A DNA stretch of 13,260 nucleotides from CAXRDE01 sp964342365 (GTDB taxonomy: Bacteria > Cyanobacteriota > Sericytochromatia > UBA7694): contig CAYFGW010000138.1 of assembly GCA_964342365.1 (NCBI GenBank), forward strand, positions 1 through 13,260, written 5' to 3'. Position numbers and translations under genes: made by a program. How positions within the stretch are numbered: position 1 is the first letter of the stretch; each line of letters starts with the position of its first letter. Of this stretch, positions 7,201 through 13,141 are shown one piece after another. Below the pieces are notes generated by a model. That model had not been told where the DNA came from and searched no databases. It was given only the letters and a program-made list of their open reading frames with translations.

Positions 7201-9576
7201 CCCCAGACCGCCTCTCGTCTTGCGGCTCTGCCTACGTTACTCACACCCCTCTTTGTGAACAACCCCGACGGCATGGCACGCAGTTATCAGATGAACAACG
7301 CCCAGCAAAATAGCTTTATTCAAAGCCTACAAACCTATGTGCAAAACGGAAAAATCAGTGGGCTCAAAACCCCTCTGGCCTTTATGTTACAACTGCCCAC
7401 CCATGCACCCCTGGGAAAAATCAAAGAGCAGCTCGCTGCACTGGGTTTAAAGGACCTTACTCCGACCTTACTCAACCAGGTGTGGCAACAATCGCAGGGC
7501 TCTCGGCAGCGTATTGATGCCATGGGCATTTTACTCAGGGGCAATCTGGCCCTCAGCGAAAAAAATATTGCACAGGTGGTGCAATTCTTAAACAATCTGC
7601 CCGCCGCCGACCGACAAACCCGGTGGGCGGATCTGTTGTTGCAACTGAGCGGCAAACTTCAGGAAATGCCGCCTTTGAGCCTGAGTCAGGCCCGGGTCAA
7701 AAACCCGTTAACCCAGTTACGCACCTTGCTGCAAAGCGATTTGCCACTCCTAGCAAAGCACTTTAACCCGGCCCAGACCGCCACCATGCCCGCACAGCAG
7801 GTGGGGCTGTCGTTGAACACTTCTCCCAATCAGTTGCTGAGCCTGCTACAGCAATTACCCGCAGAAGGTCTGCTCAAAGATTTTGTACAACAATTGCAAC
7901 ACTTTCTCAAACAACTTAACGGTCTTATTCCCACCGCCGAGGGTATCACTTCACGCGGCGCTTTAAAAAATGTCCAACAGGCGCTGCAGCAATTGCTTCA
8001 AACCCTCCCTGGCCAAAACCTGTCGGGCCAGAACGAACCCGTGGCCACCCTCATGAACGCCATTCAGCAATTGCCGGGTTCCGAAGCGCTACCTGCGACC
8101 CGTTTGGCACAGATTCAACAGCAGCTGCTGGGACTCTTCCACGAACTGGGTATGCTGCTGCCCGCTCTGAATAAACGCCTGCTGAACGCGCAACCCATGA
8201 CCGAAAGCGCCCCGCTAACCCCTGCCCAGACCGAAAACGCCATGGCGCTACTGGCAGAGGGTGATATGAACGCCGAAACCGTCCAAAAGTATTTGCAGCA
8301 ATGGGGACTCCAGGCGCAGAGCCCGGAACAGCTTCAGCAGATTGTACAGCTCATGCAGGGACAGCAAGAACGTCTGGACGCCATGGCCATTTTACTCAAA
8401 GGCAATATGCCCCTTCTGCCCGCCCACATTCAGGTGGTGGCCCAGTATGTGAAAAAACTTCCTCCTCAGGAGCGCTTCCAAAGTATCAGTAAAGTGCTCT
8501 CCTTTTTGAGCGACGATCTCATTAGCCAGATGAAAAAAGAACTGCGTCAGGAACAAAGCCGCAGCCGCTCCCACTCCTATCCTCAGTTGTCAGAGGCCGA
8601 AGGCGAGGTGGCCACGGAACACCTCCGTCAGCAGCGCGGTGGTCTTAGTGAAGCCAGTTACACTGCAGCCGCTTATCAGGCCCTGCTCAAACCCCAAAAC
8701 CCCAATGCCAACCTTCAGCATTTGCTGCAATACCGTCACGGTCCGGAAAACTGGCTATTGCCCTTAGAACGCATGCTGGGTCAACTTCAGAGCCTGTTTC
8801 CCCGCCACGGTTTTCCGGCGGCCTTACAAGATATTCAGGAAACCCTGGGCCACATGAAGGCCCTGCTCCAACCTGTAGAAGGCCAGCAGGGGGCCCTGAG
8901 CCAGTGGATGCAGCAGATTGGCGGAAAAATGCAGTCCCTGGATCGGCAACTCCAACAGCAGATTCGTCAACTCACCACCGACCAACAGCTACCCTACAGC
9001 GAGGAAAACTGGCTGGACAGCTTGCTTCAGGCCCTGATGGGGGTGAGTGAAGCTTTAGAAGAAGATCCGCAAAAGTCTGAGCAATTGCGCAAACTTCAGC
9101 ACACCATCAGAGAGCAATTGCAGCATTTTGGCCAGAGTTTACACAGTCTCGAAGCGTTTCAGCAAAGCCAGCCTCAGCCGCTGCAATATATTCCCGCCTA
9201 TCTCAGTCAGCTGGGCCTTGAAGTAGAAGTTTTGATTCAGCCAAATTCTGAGTCCGATGAGGAGTCAGAAGCAACCTCCGGAGGCAAAGCCTATAGCGAA
9301 GTCCTGCTGAATGTAAAAACCCACACCCTGGGAGATGTGCAGGTGCAACTACGCTATGACAACGTCCAGAAACGCCTGGACGCCCGCATGGGACTCAGCA
9401 GCGGAAAACTGCTGCGACAGATTCAGCCGCTGCTGGCCAGTTTTACTCAGAAGATGCAAAAGCTGCCCTTTGAGGTGGGGCCCCTACAAACCTTTATTCA
9501 GCAAAAAGATCAGCAAACGGTGATTGCCCAGCGGCTTTACCAGCGTTACGGACAAAAGGCTATTGCTAAACTCTAG
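4228..9576 (+). CDS. Giant Gln/Leu-rich repeat protein with FliK-like C-terminal domain
   Basis: The 1782-residue protein is far longer than usual FliK proteins (a few hundred residues). Residues 1-230 are highly charged and probably coiled coil (many Gln, Glu, Lys, Arg), with an acidic cluster near 150-165. Residues 300-420 form a mixed helical region. From about 480 onward it is Gln/Leu-rich and helical, with degenerate units at 584-643, 716-792, 809-889 and 937-1034, an Asn/Ala/Thr linker at about 894-930, and a second repeat pair at 1065-1130 and 1352-1417. Residues 1690-1755 contain THTLGDVQVQLRY and LLRQIQPLLASFTQKMQKLPFEVG, resembling the FliK C-terminal domain (LGxVxV, then a long amphipathic helix). 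FliK measures the flagellar hook and switches export specificity, so a ruler role is possible. There is no signal peptide. The ribosome site (AGGA, 2 bases before ATG) is poor. No other flagellar gene is visible. FliK homology is moderate evidence only. Confidence 0.8.
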   Translation: MSEVNNVNPFDHRVNASGDSKPQREDTVKEERKDSSKPKQHFPSKGQERRDSAVTEMIRAIQKQHKAENLREHQRNVQELYRQRNLQASEEYMKRMEDKVEDQGEELVDHRQQTEDVHESYNQRIKDISRDHIQRMLKNKLDKSTFKSVEKIIDPDAPEEDEDKNPKLFKKSTRTDQSRLRPEVSRLLSDRATEQSKAAEGKTAEKMGAESLKNTGTEKNAPAKPPSEAAAREPNYNLIENALSKLKGRLGGAFQNNTTQAEQAGRQLASDQLYAQKQPVSHAEAPIRANMGQIQKDIQRGQQLKASADGTRYVPLENKDIEQLLTRYKIPYHHATVQIIKHTSQKLQDSSYYFMRAASILAHTGLDVTPERAELVSEALRMYEKYERPSIMNKLFRYLVNSKYLQLYQTLDKPGSKTAAQGADLGRSLFDGQSGKALRGERSTFAPRAVNSASTQGPQGLQLPLGATEEALRSAVKAQLQDLGLPANRVMTRQIAQSANGDTLRAQALILQLASGGSLAAASVDPVHQKLLQLPPDQQQAGPLELMKLLKIPLPEKLQQLTSPEAQKLAPFLIKLGIPTTRLDAYPQARESLVHLQQLAQQTGSLEALQNHLGKALQARPDFFLKQLSLHTERIQTLSRQLTDPRFATPKQQQSLSRALVLAIEMPDTRMRAWERVRRTLGELSKTPLPQTAAPEKPLTQPEKIFQNYGPPRFALLPELQQQTRAREAVLLLHTQAERQGTLNVLQPALKALLSKGASALELLAQNLQQLQQSIHQGEKTTQLVKTLSQQLSAPLTKPSETLPQALLDAYPAFQKLPEAARAALTLLHAQAEHLQQLNTFIPRMNELLNQPQTAQKLMTQLPFIQQQTLSQPLNTEQLNTFVQALRAGTAQMAPTATAASNVALNATPNTAPNASANTSANASVPLPTTSPFLEVLNRFYPQLSGEARLGMVQQLQQASPDSLKGFFQLHQLLGQMDPMKVQSLANLWQQPQTASRLAALPTLLTPLFVNNPDGMARSYQMNNAQQNSFIQSLQTYVQNGKISGLKTPLAFMLQLPTHAPLGKIKEQLAALGLKDLTPTLLNQVWQQSQGSRQRIDAMGILLRGNLALSEKNIAQVVQFLNNLPAADRQTRWADLLLQLSGKLQEMPPLSLSQARVKNPLTQLRTLLQSDLPLLAKHFNPAQTATMPAQQVGLSLNTSPNQLLSLLQQLPAEGLLKDFVQQLQHFLKQLNGLIPTAEGITSRGALKNVQQALQQLLQTLPGQNLSGQNEPVATLMNAIQQLPGSEALPATRLAQIQQQLLGLFHELGMLLPALNKRLLNAQPMTESAPLTPAQTENAMALLAEGDMNAETVQKYLQQWGLQAQSPEQLQQIVQLMQGQQERLDAMAILLKGNMPLLPAHIQVVAQYVKKLPPQERFQSISKVLSFLSDDLISQMKKELRQEQSRSRSHSYPQLSEAEGEVATEHLRQQRGGLSEASYTAAAYQALLKPQNPNANLQHLLQYRHGPENWLLPLERMLGQLQSLFPRHGFPAALQDIQETLGHMKALLQPVEGQQGALSQWMQQIGGKMQSLDRQLQQQIRQLTTDQQLPYSEENWLDSLLQALMGVSEALEEDPQKSEQLRKLQHTIREQLQHFGQSLHSLEAFQQSQPQPLQYIPAYLSQLGLEVEVLIQPNSESDEESEATSGGKAYSEVLLNVKTHTLGDVQVQLRYDNVQKRLDARMGLSSGKLLRQIQPLLASFTQKMQKLPFEVGPLQTFIQQKDQQTVIAQRLYQRYGQKAIAKL
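5977..7329 (+). repeat. Four degenerate ~60-100-residue helical units in the giant protein
   Basis: Units begin at residues 584 (DAYPQARESLVHLQQLAQ), 716 (LLPELQQQTRAREAVLLLH), 809 (DAYPAFQKLPEAARAALTLL) and 937 (LNRFYPQLSGEARLGMVQQL). Each starts with an aromatic-Pro or Leu-Pro turn, continues through a Leu/Gln helix with HxQAE or QQAS, and ends with a TLSQQL, VQAL or IQSL-like helix. Units two and three share LLHTQAE and LLHAQAE. The nucleotide sequences have diverged, so the duplication is old. Confidence 0.55.
7420..7617 (+). repeat. Protein repeat copy A in the giant gene (residues 1065-1130)
   Basis: This 66-residue unit aligns without gaps to residues 1352-1417 encoded at 8281-8478, with about 25 identical positions by eye. 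The best conserved core is RIDAMGILLRGNLAL here and RLDAMAILLKGNMPL in the other copy. A comparable DAxxxLLxxNxP unit followed by two helices is common in the middle of FliK proteins of other bacteria, which supports the FliK-like call. Confidence 0.7.
8281..8478 (+). repeat. Protein repeat copy B in the giant gene (residues 1352-1417)
   Basis: This is the partner of the unit at 7420-7617, with the same length, no gaps and the same order: helix ending GL, Gln-rich helix, DAMAILLKGN core, then a helix ending YVKKLP. It is followed within 30 residues by a basic/acidic hinge (KKELRQEQSRSRSHS) that separates the repeat region from the C-terminal part. Confidence 0.7.
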
Positions 9577-10319
9577 TCAATTAAATCCGGATAATCGGGA
9601 TTGGCATCCACCGAGGCCGTGACCATTTCGCTCAGCCAGGGGTTCAAATTCATCAGGCCATAACCCGCTCCCCGCAGCGGCAGTTCTGCGGGCATCATGC
9701 TGGTGGCTCCCAGAGTGAGTGTGGGATCCGTTTGATTGCGAAACAAAAAGCGGCTGATAGGGGTCAAATTTTCCAGACGATATAATAATGTGCCTCCGTA
9801 AAAAGCGGTGCCAATCCCAAAGCGGAGGGACTGTAAATTGGAGGGCAGACGGCCGGTCATGTCCGTGGGAGCAGGGGACAGCAAGGTTCCGGGATTGACG
9901 TTGTCTTCAAAGGTGTACACCCAGCGGTGTTGGGTCTGGGCCGAAAACGTACCCGATAAGCTCAAATCTTCCTGGTAATTCAGAGTCTGACGGGTGGTGG
10001 TGCGCGCCTGCAGTTGCTCAGGGTATACCAGCCCCTGTAAATTGTCCTGAGCCAGATTTAAAAAAGTGTCTGCACTGGCCTGATAGCCGCCGGATTTGCG
10101 CAACGAAGGGGTTTTGGTGCTGTCCATGGCCATTTGACGGGCCGCAGAACGGGCTCCCGCATTCAGGTTTTGTAAAGCAATAGTACTGTGCCCGAAGTAC
10201 ACCACGCCCAGGAGTAAAAAAATGAGTAGCGGTAGCACCACGCCCATTTCCACAAGAGCCTGTCCCCGCTGCTTACTCAGATGCTGCTTACCCAGCCGTT
10301 GTTGTGAGGGTGCTGACAT
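9573..10319 (-). CDS. tadE: TadE-like pseudopilin (second copy)
   Basis: The 248-residue protein has a basic N-terminus, the pilin-like motif RGQALVEM (G19, E24, matching G/QxxxE), and one hydrophobic helix at about residues 25-42 (VVLPLLIFLLLGVVYFG). The rest would be outside the membrane. TadE proteins are minor pseudopilins processed by the Tad prepilin peptidase. It is longer than typical TadE proteins, and its C-terminal 150 residues are not recognised. The ATG at 10319 overlaps the stop of the preceding gene as TGATG; a TTG one codon earlier is a less likely start. AGGTGG lies about 9 bases upstream. It is the last gene of the overlapping set, and its TAG stop shares the CTAG at 9573-9576 with the convergent giant gene. 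Confidence 0.8.
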   Translation of the reverse strand: MSAPSQQRLGKQHLSKQRGQALVEMGVVLPLLIFLLLGVVYFGHSTIALQNLNAGARSAARQMAMDSTKTPSLRKSGGYQASADTFLNLAQDNLQGLVYPEQLQARTTTRQTLNYQEDLSLSGTFSAQTQHRWVYTFEDNVNPGTLLSPAPTDMTGRLPSNLQSLRFGIGTAFYGGTLLYRLENLTPISRFLFRNQTDPTLTLGATSMMPAELPLRGAGYGLMNLNPWLSEMVTASVDANPDYPDLID

Positions 10320-11236
10320 CAATGGGCCACCTGGGTGGGCGATCCACCTTCAATGGCCATCAAATACGGCGAGTACCAGTTGATGGACAGAGCCGGCCCC
10401 AGAGGGGTTTTACTGCCCTGACGAGCAAGGGTGGCCGCCGCGTTGCTGTTCAATTCAAAACGCTTTAAATAATCCAGCAGGGCCACACCCGCCGCTGAAG
10501 CGCCGGTACGGGTGGTGTGTTCCACAAAGGTTTTGCCAAACATACCGTTCACACTGGCGGCTTCGCCGGCGTAAATAAAGCCCCCGATATTGGTAGTACC
10601 CAGACCGGTACGACTTTCCAGCAGATCTTCATTTTTGTCTAACACTTTGGTGACATTGTCCGCCTGAATGGCGTTACCCAGATCGTCATAGCCCTGCATA
10701 TTAAGAGCATACCCCACCCGGGCAGCTTCTCTCACCGCTGTGGGGCCGGAGCGCTCCAGCCATTTGTACCAGGCTTTGAGGGCAATGCTTTCCCGGTGCA
10801 GCTTCACCGCGTGTTTATACCCTCTGTTCATACGCTGCTTATAGCGTTTGCCCATGGCAATCACTTCGTCGGTACCGGGCGCGGGCACGGCGGGCTGCCC
10901 TGGCTGAGGTTCAGGAGGAATGGGTGCGTTTTCGGCTTTTGTGAGTGCTTGAAGTGCAATGGCCTGAGCCGCCCGAATTTCTGCCTGAGCCATCAGGGCT
11001 TCCTGGGTCATGGCCGCCCGCAGCAGCGAATCCATGTGGTGCTTGTTGATTTTGACGGACACCGCAGCAAGTGCGGCAGCGTCGGCAGCATTCTGACTTT
11101 GAATACGGGCGTTAATCATAAATCCAATGTCAAAAATCACAAAAGCGGCCCCTGCCAGAATAAAAATCATAAAGGCCACATAAGGCATTACCTGCCCCCG
11201 CTGGTGACGTTTTTGTGAATCAACAAAGGGCTTCAT
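10319..11236 (-). CDS. TadG-like pilus assembly protein (Tad N-terminal domain)
   Basis: The 305-residue protein begins with a short basic stretch, RGQVMPYVAFMIF and a transmembrane helix at about residues 17-39. It continues with FMINARIQSQNAADAAALAA (about 39-58), the hallmark of the TadG-like N-terminal domain (putative Flp pilus-assembly TadE/G-like). A Pro-rich linker lies at about 104-121, followed by an Arg/Lys-rich helical region and an unrecognised C-terminus. No von Willebrand A domain, common in longer TadG proteins, is seen. Unlike its two neighbours it has no Glu five residues after the Gly, so cleavage by the prepilin peptidase is doubtful. The ATG overlaps the upstream stop as ATGA and lacks a good ribosome site, so translational coupling is likely. 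Confidence 0.8.
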   Translation of the reverse strand: MKPFVDSQKRHQRGQVMPYVAFMIFILAGAAFVIFDIGFMINARIQSQNAADAAALAAVSVKINKHHMDSLLRAAMTQEALMAQAEIRAAQAIALQALTKAENAPIPPEPQPGQPAVPAPGTDEVIAMGKRYKQRMNRGYKHAVKLHRESIALKAWYKWLERSGPTAVREAARVGYALNMQGYDDLGNAIQADNVTKVLDKNEDLLESRTGLGTTNIGGFIYAGEAASVNGMFGKTFVEHTTRTGASAAGVALLDYLKRFELNSNAAATLARQGSKTPLGPALSINWYSPYLMAIEGGSPTQVAH

Positions 11237-12156
11237 GGGGCAAAACTTTCTTTGAGATCCGCATCAATTTGACGGGTCAGGGTGCTGGTTTCCGACTCAA
11301 TTTTCTGGGCTACGGGGCCAATCACATTTTTCAAACCATTCAGCAAAGGCAAGCCTCCCAGCGCCTGCCCCAGCTGAAACAGCGTACCTCCAGCTTCAAG
11401 GAGAGCAAATTTTTCGCCAATCACCTGCTGGGTGCGCAGGGTACCCGTGGGCTCCTCGTCATGGAGGCGGTAGGCTTTCCAATTCAAATCATCGTAAAAA
11501 TCCTTGAGCTGATTATTGGGAGGATCTAAACTGACTTTATCATCACGCTGGGTGAGATCCGTTCCGGCTCCGGTAGGGTCATCGGCCATTTGTGAGGTAT
11601 CAAAGAGAGCATCGGGCACCAGCACTTCCAGAGCTTTTATTTTCAGGCCCAGCTTGCTGCTCATATCCAGCGTATAGCGATAGTCCACTTCGCTAAAGGT
11701 CTGGGTGCGCTCAGGGGTGCTTCCAGTGTATTCTCTGGGCAGTCGCATACGCACTTTCAGCTCACGGAGACGCTGACTGGGATTCCCGCTCACCAGATTC
11801 ACCAGCAAATCAAAGCGTTCGGCGGGTTTGGTCATTTGAGATCCAATCCAGGCTCCGTTATCCACGGCAGAAGGCGTCACCTGAGAAAGCCAGCGCTGAC
11901 CGGAACGGGTTTTATACTGGTCGAGGGTAAAGGTATTGCTATCAAAACTGGAGCCCCTCACTGCGGCGGTGCGAGCACTGGTGTAGGCCAGGGCGTTCAT
12001 GCGGGATTTTTGCATAAAAGAAATCGTCACCAGAATGGTACCGATGGTAAATAGCAGCAGCAGCGGAAGCACCAGGGCAAACTCTACCAGACTCTGTCCT
12101 TTTTCTTCTTTAAAAAGTTTATGAAGTCGTCCACGTAAGGTCCTGCGTCTATCCAC
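11233..12156 (-). CDS. tadE: TadE-like pseudopilin (first copy)
   Basis: The 307-residue protein has a basic leader, the cleavage-type motif KGQSLVEF (G20, E25) and a hydrophobic helix at about residues 26-46 (ALVLPLLLLFTIGTILVTISF), then NALAYTSARTAAVRG, typical of TadE-like proteins. The remaining ~240 residues are mostly polar, with an acidic DDP/DDK stretch near 190-210, and belong to no family I recognise. The start is GTG, supported by a strong Shine-Dalgarno sequence (GGGAGGT) four bases upstream inside the end of the peptidase gene, which it overlaps by 8 bases. It is probably a minor pilus component or assembly factor in the inner membrane. Confidence 0.85.
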   Translation of the reverse strand: MDRRRTLRGRLHKLFKEEKGQSLVEFALVLPLLLLFTIGTILVTISFMQKSRMNALAYTSARTAAVRGSSFDSNTFTLDQYKTRSGQRWLSQVTPSAVDNGAWIGSQMTKPAERFDLLVNLVSGNPSQRLRELKVRMRLPREYTGSTPERTQTFSEVDYRYTLDMSSKLGLKIKALEVLVPDALFDTSQMADDPTGAGTDLTQRDDKVSLDPPNNQLKDFYDDLNWKAYRLHDEEPTGTLRTQQVIGEKFALLEAGGTLFQLGQALGGLPLLNGLKNVIGPVAQKIESETSTLTRQIDADLKESFAP

Positions 12157-12721
12157 CGTTACCTCCCAGAAGGCCCAGATTCAGTAGTTCTGGTAAATAC
12201 CAGGCCGCCAACACGCCACCGGTAGCAATAGCTACTCCGTAAGGCATGGGAGGAGAAGAACTTTCAGCCAACTCATGACGGGCCTCCATGCCGGGTACCA
12301 GACGGGCGTACGCGCTGCGTCCCACTCGCACAAGGGTTGGGGTTAAGGTACCGTGAAAAGCCGCCCAGATTAGCGACAAAAACCCACCGGCAATAAACCC
12401 GTAAAAGAGGGCACTCACGGTCAGTGGCCAGCCCAGACAGGCTCCCATGGCCGCCGCCAATTTCAGGTCACCGCCCTTCATGGCCCCCAGCAATCCCAGA
12501 ACCAGATACACCACGCCCGCCAGTAAAAATCCCAGCAGGGCAGAGAGGAAGCCCCAGCCCCCGAACTGGTAAGTATTCAGCACCAGTCCCAGCAGGAGGG
12601 TAGGCAGAGTCAGCCAGTTGTAAATTTTCTGACGCCAGAAGTCAGTCACCGTGGCCACACAGCCCGCTACCAGGAAAAGATAATGCGCAAAGACACCGGT
12701 CCAGTGCCACTGTAAATCCAT
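12149..12721 (-). CDS. cpaA: Tad-type prepilin peptidase (TadV/CpaA, A24 aspartic protease)
   Basis: The 190-residue protein has about five to six hydrophobic segments. It carries the two catalytic aspartates of the type IV prepilin peptidase family: D27 in VTDFWRQKIYNWLT and D85 in MKGGDLKL (GxxD loop). MPYGVAIATG near residue 159 matches the usual C-terminal motif. The N-terminal methylase domain of PilD is absent, as in TadV/CpaA. It would cut the leaders of the Flp pilins and TadE proteins at the membrane. The frame extends back to a GTG at 12760, but that start lies two bases from a terminator hairpin. The ATG at 12721 puts the first membrane helix at the usual place and has a TACACT box 7 bases upstream with no ribosome site, so a leaderless start is possible. 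Confidence 0.88.
   Translation of the reverse strand: MDLQWHWTGVFAHYLFLVAGCVATVTDFWRQKIYNWLTLPTLLLGLVLNTYQFGGWGFLSALLGFLLAGVVYLVLGLLGAMKGGDLKLAAAMGACLGWPLTVSALFYGFIAGGFLSLIWAAFHGTLTPTLVRVGRSAYARLVPGMEARHELAESSSPPMPYGVAIATGGVLAAWYLPELLNLGLLGGNGG
12161..12167 (-). promoter_or_regulatory. Strong ribosome binding site fixing the GTG start of tadE
   Basis: The minus strand reads GGGAGGT, then AACG, then the GTG at 12156. It lies within the last codons of the prepilin peptidase gene and supports the GTG start and the 8-base gene overlap. Confidence 0.7.
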
Positions 12722-12761
12722 AAACGCTAGTGTAACACTCCGCAGAAAGACAAATAACACA

Positions 12762-12781
12762 AAGAGCCCTCGCGGGCTCTT
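12762..12781 (-). terminator. Hairpin terminator between Flp pilin and prepilin peptidase genes
   Basis: AAGAGCCC and GGGCTCTT are perfect 8-bp arms around the loop TCGC (plus-strand orientation). On the minus strand the stem is followed by a U-rich but interrupted run (TGTGTTATTTGTCTTTC). It begins 36 bases after the pilin stop and ends 40 bases before the peptidase ATG. The broken U tract suggests a leaky terminator or an mRNA-stabilising stem that keeps pilin message above the message for the assembly genes. Confidence 0.75.
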
Positions 12782-12817
12782 ATTTGATAAACGTGTTGCT
12801 CAGGCATTCGGGATAAC

Positions 12818-13015
12818 TTAGTTACCGCCGCCACCGCCGGTGCCCAGAACACCGTCCAGTTCGCCGTCAACTTTGGTAAAGACCTTCTCGGTTTTCTGAC
12901 CCACCTGAGTCAGAACGGCGATAGATACCACAGCAACCAGCGCCAAAATGATGCCGTATTCCACCATGCCCTGACCGTCTTCTTCTTTTAATAAATTCAT
13001 AATCTGGTCTAACAT
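12818..13015 (-). CDS. flp: Flp-type (type IVb) major pilin
   Basis: The 65-residue precursor has a short leader, MLDQIMNLLKEEDG, then QGMVEYGIILALVAVVSIAVL. Cleavage after G14 gives the Flp arrangement G/QGMVEY with Glu at +5 and Tyr at +6 of the mature 51-residue pilin. The hydrophobic helix spans about residues 20-40, and the tail ends in a Gly-rich GTGGGGGN. It is the structural subunit of the Tad pilus, cleaved by the TadV/CpaA enzyme encoded next. A ribosome site AGGGAG (13023-13028) lies 7 bases before the ATG, and a TATAAT promoter box is at 13057-13062. A second, closely related pilin gene lies 126 bases upstream. Confidence 0.92.
   Translation of the reverse strand: MLDQIMNLLKEEDGQGMVEYGIILALVAVVSIAVLTQVGQKTEKVFTKVDGELDGVLGTGGGGGN
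12888..12942 (-). repeat. 55-bp segment identical to the second pilin gene (copy 1)
   Basis: The sequence from TCGGTTTTCTG to CAACCAGCG is identical, base for base, to 13206-13260, where the window ends, so the match may continue. It encodes LVAVVSIAVLTQVGQKTE of both pilins. The two copies are in the same orientation, 318 bases apart. Confidence 0.9.
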
Positions 13016-13056
13016 TTCTCGGCTCCCTACCCATCTAAGTATTGGTTATTGCTCTT

Positions 13057-13062
13057 ATTATA
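13057..13062 (-). promoter_or_regulatory. -10 box of the Flp pilin promoter
   Basis: A perfect TATAAT on the minus strand lies 41 bases before the pilin ATG, with an expected start near 13050 and a leader of about 35 bases. It sits inside the palindrome CTTATtATAAG (13054-13064) and abuts the octamer GCGATCGC. No strong -35 is present; GTTAAA at 13080-13085 with a 17-base spacer is the best candidate. Confidence 0.6.
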
Positions 13063-13063
13063 A

Positions 13064-13071
13064 GCGATCGC
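13064..13071. promoter_or_regulatory. GCGATCGC palindrome in the pilin promoter spacer
   Basis: This 8-bp perfect palindrome directly precedes the -10 region on the minus strand, between the -10 and the putative -35. It is identical to the HIP1 octamer that is over-represented in many cyanobacteria. I found only this copy in the window, so it may equally be a local operator or chance. Confidence 0.35.
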
Positions 13072-13141
13072 GTTCTCTATTTAACAGCATTCGCGTTTAA
13101 CTTTAGATTAAGACAAAAACAACTTTGAATTAAACCTCGAA

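Noticed and set aside
10320..10322. TTG as start of the second TadE-like gene
   Set aside because: It would add one residue only; the adjacent ATG at 10319 overlaps the upstream stop as TGATG, a usual coupling arrangement.
12758..12760. GTG as start of the prepilin peptidase
   Set aside because: It adds 13 residues before the first membrane helix and lies against the terminator hairpin. The ATG at 12721 is preferred, but the GTG is not excluded.
12814..12824. Palindrome TAACTtAGTTA over the pilin stop codon
   Set aside because: Short and AT-rich; it can arise by chance and has no evident function beside the strong hairpin downstream.
13095..13135. GTTTAA...TTAAAC inverted repeat as terminator of the second pilin gene
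   Set aside because: The arms are AT-only plus one G/C pair and the loop is about 29 bases; it would not form a stable terminator stem.
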